From NCBI GenBank assembly GCA_903813345.2, contig CAIIXF020000007.1:35558538-35622537 (forward strand): a DNA stretch of 64,000 nt, in the 5' to 3' direction. This stretch comes from Owenia fusiformis. Lineage: Eukaryota; Annelida; Polychaeta; Sabellida; Oweniidae. Positions 46,701 through 53,928 of the stretch are shown piece by piece. The stretch's first letter is position 1. Each line of letters opens with the position of its first letter. A model generated the notes under the pieces. The model had not been told where the DNA came from. It saw only the letters and a list, made by a program, of their open reading frames with translations, and made no database searches. Both the position numbers and the translations under genes were made by a program.

Positions 46701-48684
46701 AGCTGCAGTCTGTATTTCAGTCATGTGGTTCTATTCTCAAACATACACCCTGTTTTGGCCTGTTATGTCACCACCACAAGTGGTGAGGTATTTTTATAGT
46801 TTTCAATCTTTTTGGGGATGGTGTTTGGCAGTCAGCAGGGTACTGTACTAGACTTTTCATTGTTAAGGATTTTTAAAAGAAATATGAATGCGATGAATGA
46901 TTTATTAATTGTGCATTTTTCTACAGCAACCTCAAGGAATCATGAATGGAGATGGGCCTAACTCTCTGAATGTATCCATAGTTGCTGGTCAAACTATTGA
47001 TATTATAGTAGAAAACCAGGGCAGAATCAACTTTGGCACTAGTATCAATGGAAACTGGAAGGTAAATCACACTATTATCACTAATGTAACACTAAACCAT
47101 AATACATATTATTCATTTTTTTATTAACATCACATAGAAATAGACACACTATTTTCACTAACATCTAGAATTCACTATACAATGTGTCATATTCAGTTTT
47201 TATGAAAAAATATTTAGAGATTTCTGATATGACAATTTTACATGGGTGTATTTTCAAGGATTAGGATTGAAAAAAACTTAAGAGTGGTTGATATCCAGGC
47301 CCGTAGCCATGATTTGCCAAGGGGGGTTCACTTTTTGAATATTTCCAGGGGGGGTTCACTTTTGACAATTTTGGTCCAAAATCACTTAAAATGTGCTCAG
47401 AATGATGAAAAACTGCATGATTTTGAAAGAATTTTTGGCCAGGGGGGGGGTTGTTCGAACCCATCGAACCCCCCCCCCCCCTAGCTACGGGCCTGATATC
47501 CATTATGATAATGATTAGTTTAAATACATATTTGATGGACCATAAGTAAAACATTGCAATTGGCTTTTTTAGGGTTTAATTCAGAATGTTACCATGGGAA
47601 CAGAAGTGTTGGAAGATTGGGAAATTTTCCCCCTCCCTCTTGATAACATCAATGAAGAAACTTTGAGAAAACTGGAACACAGGTATGATCTCGGTTGTCT
47701 CCCCCAATGTAAATACATGTATTATATTAGATGTCTCTCCAAAATAAAGTTATAATCCCAATTGTCCTATAAAGCACTGATACCTTCTCACTTTTGGATC
47801 AGTAATAAAAATCCTTGAATTAGTGTCACAAAATGCACGCTGTTTTTGCTTCTTTGCTAGCTATATTGTCATAATTTGATACTGTTGTTATTTGATGATT
47901 TAAATTCTTGATTTGCAGTGCCAGATCATCTCCACATCTGGGAGCTTTAAAGCAGGGTGGTTACCATGGTAAAGCTGATACTGTTGTCTTGACTCCTTCT
48001 CTTTACAAGGGAACATTCCAAGCTCCCAATAAGCCAGGCTTCCTTCGGGATACTTTCCTCAATATGGATGGATGGTTTAAGGTAAGAAGAACTCTAAGTT
48101 ATAACTGTACTGATACAGACTTTTCCCACAATTTTGTTTATATTTAATCTTTGTTTATATTTAAACTTGGAAGTCTGAAACATTGTCTTTTAGAAAGTGA
48201 TGTCCATTTTCATAAGTATATTTTAATTTTTTGTATTAAAAAATTGGTGATGATGTCATTTTCATATGCTGATATTTTATGTCATATATTTTATGTGGTA
48301 AAGCCATTTCAAGAAGCAATTGCTACCAGTCAGGTGTTTACAACTACAAGGTGTTCAATTGGATTTGTTACACCTTCGCTTGGCATTGCTGTTATAGATT
48401 GCTGTTGTACATTTTGAGTTTCCTTTCAGGGCCAGGCATTTATGAACGGCTTCAATCTGGGGAGGTACTGGCCAGTGAAGGGTCCCCAAGTCACCTTGTA
48501 TGTACCTTCAGGGGTCCTTAAAGCATATCCTGCAGAGAATGACCTTGTGATGATGGAACTGGAATGGGCCCCTTGTGCTATGAACAATAATCAAATAGGA
48601 GATGATTGTACAGTGAAGTTTATTGATACTCCAATAATCAATTCTACAAGTATTGCAGTGTCACAATTTGGACACTCTCCTTAG
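22712..48684 (+). CDS. GLB1: Lysosomal beta-galactosidase, GH35 (15 exons, complete)
   Basis: Removes terminal beta-galactose from gangliosides and glycoconjugates in the lysosome. Exons: 22712-22777, 33553-33719, 35836-35986, 36213-36371, 38304-38484, 41254-41309, 41501-41622, 43828-43990, 44280-44354, 45540-45626, 46106-46210, 46927-47061, 47573-47682, 47919-48081, 48430-48684. All are GT-AG, phases agree, and the total is 1995 nt (664 codons plus stop; human is 677). Exon 1 encodes a hydrophobic signal peptide ([13 protein letters not shown]). The GH35 barrel shows [24 protein letters not shown] and [29 protein letters not shown] has the acid/base Glu near residue 185, and [14 protein letters not shown] has the nucleophile Glu near 264. 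Then come [29 protein letters not shown] and the C-terminal beta domains with [15 protein letters not shown] and LELEW-like MELEWAPC. Both catalytic residues are present and no frame break is seen. Intron 1 (10.8 kb) and intron 4 hold large repeat structures described separately. No AATAAA follows closely after the stop, so the 3' end is open. Confidence 0.96.
22990..23825. mobile_element. Foldback element with diverged inverted arms
   Basis: Left arm from about 22990 (CCTAGTCCTAGCCTTGCCC, then TTATTACCGCCTTG) pairs with the right arm at about 23768-23825 (CAAGGCGGTCATAATAG, then CAAGGCTACCTAGTCCTAG). The inner part has paired GATTGACCAATCAAAA and GTTGATTGGTCAAAT. No target duplication could be fixed. 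Confidence 0.5.
23926..25137. mobile_element. Inverted-repeat DNA element (CAGTGGAGACGATAACCCC ends), 5 bp AATTT duplication
   Basis: Ends CAGTGGAGACGATAACCCC / GGGGTTATCGTCTCCACTG, flanked by AATTT (23921-23925 and 25138-25142). The arms continue as CATTTAACGTGAAGTACGG against CCGTATTACACGTTAAATG. Repeated AATTGACGTGCAA motifs lie inside each end. No transposase is recognisable. It lies in GLB1 intron 1. Confidence 0.8.
25251..25311 (+). repeat. Direct 30 bp duplication
   Basis: GGTTAACTGATGTTGCATTC plus TGGGAGTCAA occurs twice in a row. A reverse-oriented partial copy (GGCTCCCAGAATGCAACAT) lies at about 25170. The TGCATTCTGGGAG core resembles half of a ZNF143 site, but this is deep in GLB1 intron 1. 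Confidence 0.6.
26850..27125. repeat. Degenerate ~45 bp tandem repeats
   Basis: Repeats built on GTTTTTGCGGTAGATTTT and AAAATCTGGAG vary in length and sequence. They form part of the 1.6 kb segment (26019-27652) that interrupts the oldest copy of the intron 1 repeat unit. Confidence 0.55.
27280..27632. repeat. Inverted repeat with ~75 bp arms
   Basis: TAATACTCTGTTAATTCTTAG...CATGCAAATTAGAGA (27291-27350) pairs with TCTCTAATTTGCATG...CTAAGAATTAATAGAGTATTA (27548-27625). The spacer of about 200 bases contains further GGTAATATTCTGTTAAC variants. It forms the right part of the inserted segment in GLB1 intron 1. Confidence 0.65.
27950..28923. mobile_element. TA-flanked element with CAGTAAAACCTG ends, large form
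   Basis: Starts CAGTAAAACCTGCGAACAGG and ends GACAGGTTTTACTG, flanked by TA on both sides. Internal repeats read GGTTTTCCCTACAGAGAGG. The ends and TA target fit the Tc1/mariner superfamily. No transposase is seen. Confidence 0.8.
29870..31197. mobile_element. DNA element with CCCAGCCTATC ends inserted between repeat units
   Basis: Inverted ends CCCAGCCTATCGTCAGG / CCTGATGATAGGCTGGG, flanked by AT. The junction between units 2 and 3 (around 32137-32155) shows the same target without the element, so insertion with a 2 bp AT duplication is directly supported. The interior is made of degenerate repeats of TTTTGGTCTA and AGGCGCA. It has no coding capacity. Confidence 0.85.
32380..33487 (+). repeat. 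Pair of ~80 bp direct repeats about 1 kb apart
   Basis: A sequence with ACACAGCAACATGCTG...TTTGAAAAGG...GTTATATACAACCTTTAA at 32380-32463 recurs at 33410-33487 with ACACAGCAACACGCTG. The second copy ends 65 bases before GLB1 exon 2. The sequence between holds the hairpin at 33001 but no gene. Confidence 0.6.
33001..33103. repeat. Short hairpin with perfect 25 bp arms
   Basis: TATGACCTGAATCGATTGCA at the left pairs with TGCAATCGATTCAGGTCATA at the right, around about 50 bases of loop. GLB1 intron 1. Confidence 0.7.
33806..34025. mobile_element. Miniature element with AGGGGCGTAACCAG ends (GLB1 intron 2)
   Basis: Ends GGGGCGTAACCAGC / CTGGTTATGCCT. The interior CCTTCAAAATTAAGCTAGACG...TTCAAATAAAAAGCA and a poly-C run match the miniature elements found inside the palindromes at 42246 and 58667. 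It starts 86 bases after exon 2. No clear target duplication. Confidence 0.65.
34089..35325. mobile_element. Core-repeat element 1 (GGGCGGGC microsatellite plus ~143 bp repeats)
   Basis: Short inverted ends ATCGCACTTTGAAAAAG / CTTCAAAGTGCGAT. It opens with a (GGGC/GCGG) microsatellite at about 34135-34165. Then come repeated blocks with ATCTTGTCATCAAAATTCCAGG, ACAGATGCAAGAGCAGAC and GTGGCCATTTTGAATTTTTC (near 34170, 34320, 34690, 34830 and 35175). It lies in GLB1 intron 2. The architecture resembles Helitron-related pearl/HINE elements of invertebrates (inference). Confidence 0.7.
36731..37144. mobile_element. PIF/Harbinger-like miniature element, TAA target duplication
   Basis: Inverted ends GGGGAGGCATCAAAAG / CTTTTGATGCCTCCCC, flanked by TAA on both sides (36728-36730 and 37145-37147). 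The sub-terminal arms continue to pair for about 45 bases. The interior includes a poly-C/poly-A tract. It appears to be nested in a larger CAGTAAAAC-type element (about 36610-37194). It lies in GLB1 intron 4, upstream of the 87 bp array. Confidence 0.82.
37497..38366 (+). repeat. 87 bp tandem array duplicating the intron 4/exon 5 junction of GLB1
   Basis: Ten copies spaced exactly 87 bases apart. Each is 24 bases of intron end (TACATTGTATATGG, pyrimidines, TAG) plus the first 63 bases of exon 5. Exon parts begin at 37521, 37608, 37695, 37782, 37869, 37956, 38043, 38130, 38217 and 38304. Only the tenth (38304) continues into the rest of exon 5. Every copy keeps the AG acceptor. Copies 2, 3 and 4 have a TAT to TAG change at the Tyr of ENEYG; copy 7 has two stops. 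Copies 1, 5, 6, 8 and 9 have an open 21-codon exon part. If unspliced, each unit reads into the TAG of the next acceptor, because 87 is a multiple of 3. Variants shared between non-adjacent copies (ATTCTTCTAG acceptors of 7 and 10) indicate unequal exchange. Confidence 0.97.
39197..40443. mobile_element. Core-repeat element 2 (CCGT/ACGT microsatellite plus ~140-150 bp repeats)
   Basis: Ends TCCCATCGAACGAA / GTTCGATGGGA. A (TCCGTACG)-type microsatellite lies at about 39236-39297. Six repeats of ACTCGAAAAGTAGTGGAGCG...GCATGGCACACTGTCTAATG follow, separated by AAAATGGCCGCCATTTT. Start points are near 39606, 39759, 39896, 40048, 40187 and 40326. It lies in GLB1 intron 5. The open frames across it on both strands are repeat frames. 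Confidence 0.75.
40504..41154. mobile_element. TA-flanked foldback element with ~185 bp inverted arms
   Basis: Ends CAAGGGCCGATCAAAAAG / TTTTGATCGGCCCTTG, flanked by TA. The arms (40504-40690 and about 40972-41154) match closely over AGTGACACAGAGTCAATACA and similar, around a loop of about 280 bases. It lies in GLB1 intron 5. Open frames of 60-80 codons within it are not recognisable proteins. Confidence 0.78.
41635..41799. mobile_element. Tc1/mariner-like miniature element (CAGTAAAAC family)
   Basis: Ends CAGTTAGACCTATCTG / ACATACAGGTTTACTG, flanked by TA, starting 12 bases after GLB1 exon 7. The interior shows the GTTCTGATTGGCATGTG type of sequence found in related copies. Confidence 0.7.
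41881..43484. mobile_element. CCCGCG-rich DNA element, copy A, 6 bp target duplication
   Basis: Ends CAGAGCTGTCAA and (inverted) CAGTACTGTCAA, flanked by TGCACT on each side (41875-41880 and 43485-43490). Both termini hold degenerate arrays of GTCCCGCGAAATCCCGCGAA, which translate only as repeat frames. It carries a nested palindromic insertion at 42246-42739. It lies in GLB1 intron 7. The superfamily is unresolved: the CAG...CTGTCAA ends are hAT-like, but the duplication is 6 bp. Confidence 0.85.
42246..42739. mobile_element. Nested palindromic element (GGGTTTGTAGAAAAA ends), 10 bp target duplication
   Basis: Begins GGGTTTGTAGAAAAA and ends TTCTACAAACCC; flanked by TATCTAGAAA on both sides (42236-42245 and 42740-42749). 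The arms contain GGTACCCGGTACCCGG blocks. The centre is an inverted pair of the AGCTAGAAGCTTCAAATAAA sequence. The duplication length suggests a Mutator-like element. It is inserted in copy A. Confidence 0.8.
44947..45408. mobile_element. Non-autonomous hAT element, 8 bp target duplication
   Basis: Perfect terminal inverted repeats TAGGGGTGAGACGA / TCGTCTCACCCCTA, flanked by exact duplicates of TATTTAAG (44939-44946 and 45409-45416). The ends consist of degenerate GAGTCGA/CGAATC repeats. There is no coding content. It lies in GLB1 intron 9. Confidence 0.92.
46250..46352. mobile_element. Right-end remnant of the GTCACCACC family
   Basis: TTTTTGGTGTTGGCTGTCGG...CATCTGTAACAAATGGTAGG followed by TGGTGAGATTTTGCAAGTTA matches the 3' half of the element at 62066-62212. 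It begins 40 bases after GLB1 exon 11. Confidence 0.55.
47297..47494. mobile_element. Miniature element with AGGCCCGTAGC ends, 7 bp GATATCC duplication
   Basis: Ends AGGCCCGTAGCC and GGCTACGGGCCT-like (GCTACGGGCCT), flanked by GATATCC (47290-47296 and 47495-47501). The interior has G- and C-runs and a TGATGAAAAACTGCATGATT core. It lies in GLB1 intron 12. The short open frames on either strand are just element sequence. Confidence 0.85.
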
Positions 48685-50198
48685 ACATGTACATATGCTG
48701 AAAATGTCATCTTCGTCTGATATCCATATTTTTTTATTTTCCCTGCTTTCTAACTGATATTGTCCAATTGGTAACAGTTGTGGACAAATGAAGTTAATTT
48801 CATGAGTGGGGGGATTATTAATGATGATTTTGTTTGTAAGGTTTTTTCAACATTTTGAAATTGTAAGTGGGATGTATTAACATCCAGTGATAGACTCAAA
48901 GACAACTAGGATTTATGCTTATATATGTATTTATGCTTATATATGTATTTACATATCCTGACTATGACCGAATGGCATTTTAGCAGCAGCATGTAGGTAA
49001 TCTTATATGTCTCCTTTATCAGCTGATATTTGTATTTCATATCTCAAAAGTTAAGTCATACCAGCATTCTTTACAGAATTTTTTCTCAAGTGGGTGCAAA
49101 ATTCTCATTTTCACAATTCAGACCAAAATTGTTCAATATATGCCATTTTTATGATTTTTCTTATTTTCAAGTGTGTGCAAATGGATTTTCAGTTAAGTGC
49201 AAGCCTGTTTTCAAAATCTCAGGTGGGTGCTGTGCCCACTTGCTTTAATGCTGGGGATAGCACTGCATACTCTTTTTTTATCAATAATATTGGTAATTTT
49301 GGTAAATAAGAGATACAAATGCTCTAATGCAACAATTTTCTTTTAACATGGGATGAACATAATTATTAGTTATGTTGATAAGTGAGTAAAGTTTTTGCCC
49401 ATTCTAGATGTCAAGCTTAGTCCTTCATTTCAACACTGTTTAATTTCATAAATGTCTATTTTCTGTTCTTCTGTGAACATTATCAAAAAATGTAACAAAA
49501 ACATCGTAAATTCACATTGCCTTTTATAAAGCATTGATTTTCCTTTTGAAATATAATATACTCACATTATACTGTATATACATTGTACTGAATATAATCA
49601 TTCAAAATGTAATTTTGCTATTGAATGTACATAACCTGATAGTATGTTGATAAATTAGTTTCAGTCAATACTGTGGAATATATTTTTTAAAAAGTGCCAT
49701 TTTATGGCTTTGGCCTTTGTCAATTTCTAGTGCAATATAAGAGTGAATAATATTATTCCCAGTCCATTATGTAATTTAAAGAATTTTATTACAAATTGCA
49801 TGATTAGAAGGTTTATAGCTGCAGATTTGTAGATATTAAAGGCAGAATCAGATCTATTTATTAGGGAGTGACAAAATTGGAAGAAATATGTACAATTGAC
49901 GTACCAATTCCTTACAATTTCAAATATAATGTCTCCCAAAATATCCAGGCTATGTTATCAATTTTTTATTTAGAAAATAGACATGACAAGGAATGATATT
50001 ATCCCAAAATATTCTAAAATTGAAACAATTTTTGTCAAGAGTACTCTTGACGATCTTGCTAGATCTGATTCTACCTTAAATGTTTGAGAATTGTTTCAGT
50101 CAAAGTAGAATTATTATTAATTTACAAATCAAATAATTGTATATTTGCAAAGATTGTTTGTTTGTCTGCTTATCAGAATATATATTGTTTATGTTTTT

Positions 50199-51531
50199 AT
50201 GTCCCCACCACATAGTGTTGGGCCATATTGTCGGCCTAGGCGTGATAATTTTGTAAAAAGATTTCAACAAAAACTCATAATCACTTTTTTATTGTCGGCC
50301 ATTTTGGATTTTTCCGTCCTATAATCTTGTCTGTAAAGTCTTGTCTACGCGTTTTCAGGTGAACCGTTTGGTAGATCAATTTCAAATTTTCAGGGATGAT
50401 TCTTAGTATGAGAATCTAGATCTGATTAGTTTTTGGGCATTCTGGGTAAATGTCAAGGCAGCTATTTTGGATTTTTCGTTCTAAAATTTTGTCTTTAAAG
50501 TCTTGTCTACGCATTTTCAGGTGAACTGTTTGGTAGATCAATTTCAAATTTTCAGGGATGATTCTCAGTATGAAAATCTAGATCTGATTAGTTTTTGGGC
50601 ATTCTGGGTAAATGACAAGGCAGCCATTTTGGATTTTCCGTCTTAAAATCTTGCCCGTAAAGTCTCGTCTACGCGTTTTTAGGTGAACCGTTTGGTAGAT
50701 CAATTTGAAATTTTCAGGGATGATTCTCAGTATAAAAATCTAGATCTGATTAGTTGTTGGGCATTCTGGGTAAATGTCAAGGCAGCCATTTTGGATTTTC
50801 TGTCCTAAAATCTTGTCTGTAAAGTCTTGTCTACACATTTCCCGGTGAACTGTTTGGTAGATCAATTTCAAATTTTCAGGGATGATTCTAAGTATGAAAA
50901 TCTAGATCTGATTAGTTTTTATGCATTCTGGATGAATGTCAAGGCAGCCATTTTGGATTTCCCATCTTAAAATCTTGCCCGTTAAGTCTTGTCTACGCGT
51001 TTTTAGGTGAACCGTTTGGTAGATCAATTTCAAATTTTCAGGAATGATTCTTAGTTTGAAAATCTAAATCTGATTAGTTTTTGGGCATTCTGGGTAAATG
51101 TCAAGGCAGCCATTTTGGATTTTCTGTCCTAAAATCTTGTTTGTTAAGTCTTATCTACGCATTTCCAGGTGAACCGTTTGGTAGATCAATTTCAAATTTT
51201 CAGGGATGATTCTTAGTATGAAAAACTAGAACAGATTAGTTTTTTGGCATTCTGGATAAATGTCAAGGCAGCCATTTTGGATTTTCTGTCCTCATATCTT
51301 GTCTGTAAAGTCTTGTTTACATGTTTTCTGGTTAACTGTGTGACGGATCAATTTCAAATTTTCAGGGGTGGTTCTTAGTATGAAAATCTAGAACTGACTA
51401 ATTTTTTGGCATTCTGGGTAAATTTTAAGGTGGCCATTTTGGATTTTCCGTCCACAAATTGTGTCGGTTAAGTCTTGTCTACTCATTTTTAGGATAACCA
51501 TTTGACAGGATCACCCAAAAGGTGGGGACAT
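50199..51531. mobile_element. Core-repeat element 3 (~162 bp repeats, GTCCCCACC ends)
   Basis: Ends ATGTCCCCACCACATAG / AAAGGTGGGGACATTTT. About eight repeats, roughly 162 bases apart, carry GTAGATCAATTTCAAATTTT, TAGATCTGATTAG and GCCATTTTGGATTTTC. It has no long microsatellite. It lies downstream of GLB1 and may fall in its 3' UTR or between genes. Confidence 0.78.
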
Positions 51532-52084
51532 TTTGTACACATTTGTGTTCTTGTTCAACAATTTACAATGGCTACATTTATATGCATGACACTTCAATAT
51601 ATATTTTTATTATAAAATAGCATTTTACAGACCTGTACAGATGGTTAAACAATTCATGTTTTTAAAATTGTACTCTGACTAAGACTGTATGACATTCCAT
51701 TATGCATTTTATGAGAAACATATGTTTATATTATTATAGCAACAAATATATTAAATTAAATTGTTGAACGGGATACTGCTAAGAGTACTGTTAGTGTATA
51801 ATTATATATGACAAAATGATTAAATAAAAAAAGACTATATTAAATACAATTGTTTTTTCTTGTAAAACTAACCTCTTATGACACAAATCCCTTTTATAAA
51901 GTTCAATATACATGTTCCCCATTAAATGTAAATCTTTGACTGAAAGGCATTATATTGTACATGACGTACAATTAATACATTTACACACTCATAGATAACC
52001 AATTTAAATCTTCATGAATATCCAGTTTCATACAGTGGTATTCCTTTCATAAATCTGCCCAATTAAGGAAATAAGTAAAATTTA

Positions 52085-52201
52085 CAGTAAAACTATATCT
52101 GAGCACCTATTATCTAGAAATGTGTACACTTCTCACTCTCCCCCATTTTTTAATCTGCCAATGAGGTCAAAGTAGTGTTCAGAAATAGACAGGTTTCATT
52201 G
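52085..52201. mobile_element. Tc1/mariner-like miniature element (CAGTAAAAC family), short copy
   Basis: Ends CAGTAAAACTATATCTGAG / ATAGACAGGTTTCATTG, flanked by TA. It lies downstream of the TM6SF-like stop codon. Confidence 0.65.
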
Positions 52202-52449
52202 TATATCTTTATAAATTCCTGAGTAATAGAGCTGAGCTGCACTGTAAACATATATTTTATACAGGTGATTTCATTGTTGTACTCCGCTACAGTAAAGTTG
52301 CATCAAAATAATTGGCAAGTATCTATCAGAATATGCATATAATGTAGAATATTACTATAAAATCACGGGCAAAAGGTAGCCTTTAAACTTTAATTTTGTG
52401 AACTTTTCTCACTTTACAGTATTTTTAAATGTTTAGAATCCATTATGAT

Positions 52450-53553
52450 TCAATATTGTTTCTTACTGACTTGTGGTGTAAAGAACTTTCTTTGATTGTA
52501 ACAGCGATAAGCGATCAACTGAGGCACAATGGCAAGCCCAAGATTAATTAACCAGAACCACATGTTTCCTTGTGGAAACATCTTTACTCTAAAATCAGCT
52601 GGGGTTCTTGGGTAAAGGGCTCCTCCTATGAAGCATACTTGGGATTGAATCGCTGCTCCTGCATGAATCATGGACCAGTCAACCATCCATGACTGACCAG
52701 GGGAAAGAAATCCATAAATTGCCATCACGTAGTAAAGTGAAAAGTAAAAGAAGTAAACAAATCCTTGCATTTTTCCGTAAGAAGCGGGATCATTCAAATA
52801 AGGCTCAATGTTACTCAGGTAACTTGTGAAAAATTCCATGTCACATCCGAGCAGTGAAAATCCACGGATTATTGAAACTACCAAGGCTGCGACAAGGTAA
52901 AGTATAAAGAAGATATCTTGAGGCCGTTGGAAGATAGTAACATGATGTTCATTAGCCATTTTAACTGATATGCTCTGGTTTGGTCTTTGCTTTAAAAAGC
53001 ATCCTGTTGCAATAATCGGGAAAATGAACCATGGCATGTTCATAAGATAAGCGGATTTGATTCCAAAGTTCCCAACGACGCTGCCGACTAAAAGAACAAT
53101 CATACTGTTGATTAGTGAGCCTGCCCAGTAAAGTCCTAGTATCCTGTAGTTCTGTTTGTTGGAAATGGCACGCATCATAAGCAAATACATTGCTAAATGT
53201 CCCGTTCCATCCCAATACGAACATAGAGCTCCATATGGTGTTGTTAGATACACTTCCCCGTTCTTGAAATAAAATGCGAAGAATCCATTGATATACTTGT
53301 CGGCCTCCAGAGCAATCAACATACTACAGATTGCACCAAATGATGCGAGGGTATAGAAGTAGTAGAATGGATCATGTGGTCTGTTCTCCCTAAGGAGAAA
53401 GTACATAACCATGACAACACCTAATAATATTGAGAATCCAATCAATGGTATCATTCCTTCTAACTCCATTGTCTGCACTAAATTCACATTGTAAGTTATT
53501 GGAATCGCCGTGAATGCGATAATAAGAGATTTTAGCCACGGTGCAATTTCCAT
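52450..53553 (-). CDS. Transmembrane 6 superfamily (TM6SF1/TM6SF2-like) protein, single exon
   Basis: A 367-residue polytopic membrane protein with about ten hydrophobic segments. Matches to the TM6SF family as I know it: an N-terminal AFTAIPITYNVN segment, RENRPHDPFYYFYTLASF, the central GEVYLTTPYGALCSYWDGTGHLAMYLLMM block (around residues 102-128; vertebrate TM6SF has a similar YLNTAYG...CYWDGSAHYLMYL), LYWAGSLI, an EPYLNDPASYGKMQ block, GQSWMVDWSMIHAGAAIQSQ and a terminal PQLIAYRC. The YWDG/His region belongs to the EXPERA fold shared with EBP and TMEM97. Vertebrate TM6SF1 is lysosomal and TM6SF2 sits in the ER/Golgi and affects lipoprotein lipidation; which role applies here is unknown. 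The reading frame is uninterrupted from ATG to stop, with no intron, unlike the neighbouring genes and unlike multi-exon vertebrate TM6SF genes. A possible ATTAAA on the minus strand lies at 52389-52394. It converges on GLB1. Confidence 0.9.
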   Translation of the reverse strand: MEIAPWLKSLIIAFTAIPITYNVNLVQTMELEGMIPLIGFSILLGVVMVMYFLLRENRPHDPFYYFYTLASFGAICSMLIALEADKYINGFFAFYFKNGEVYLTTPYGALCSYWDGTGHLAMYLLMMRAISNKQNYRILGLYWAGSLINSMIVLLVGSVVGNFGIKSAYLMNMPWFIFPIIATGCFLKQRPNQSISVKMANEHHVTIFQRPQDIFFILYLVAALVVSIIRGFSLLGCDMEFFTSYLSNIEPYLNDPASYGKMQGFVYFFYFSLYYVMAIYGFLSPGQSWMVDWSMIHAGAAIQSQVCFIGGALYPRTPADFRVKMFPQGNMWFWLINLGLAIVPQLIAYRCYNQRKFFTPQVSKKQY

Positions 53554-53928
53554 TTTGCAATAAAAGCAGTTTAATCATAGAAAAGGTCGAGGTCCAAATT
53601 CTTTAAAAAATGACAACCGGAAGTTTTAATTAGAAAGGAAGTAAGTTCACACTCGTTAGATGAGCGATAATGGAGTAATATAGATTTGTGTTAGTTTTAT
53701 CTGTTTTTATCGGTTTATATGCAATATATTCGAATAAAATTAGATACGAAGTAACCAATATTTGGCAATGCTGATGAAGTAATGTTAAAAATCTAGATAG
53801 TAAGTATCATGGCTCTGCAAACGTTCAAATGAGCTAGCAAGTGGCTACTGGCTACTACGTGTTTTTGCTAGAGAGCCGACAATTTCATAAATAAATCGAC
53901 TACTTTTACTTTTAGAAATAACCTCATC

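Larger units (their letters stand above)
48685..52449. other. Intergenic interval between convergent GLB1 and TM6SF-like genes
   Basis: Holds the GLB1 3' UTR, core-repeat element 3 (50199-51531) and a short TA element (52085-52201). An AATAAA at about 51823 lies 3.1 kb after the GLB1 stop and could serve GLB1 only with a very long 3' UTR. 48685-50198 shows no gene. Confidence 0.5.

Noticed and set aside
47242-47554. Plus and minus frames rich in Gly or Pro next to GLB1 exon 13
   Set aside because: They lie in a miniature element with 7 bp target duplications and poly-G/poly-C runs.
50199-51531. Possible large non-coding RNA or satellite downstream of GLB1
   Set aside because: Matching GTCCCCACC/GGTGGGGAC ends and similar design to two other elements in the window explain it better as a core-repeat mobile element.
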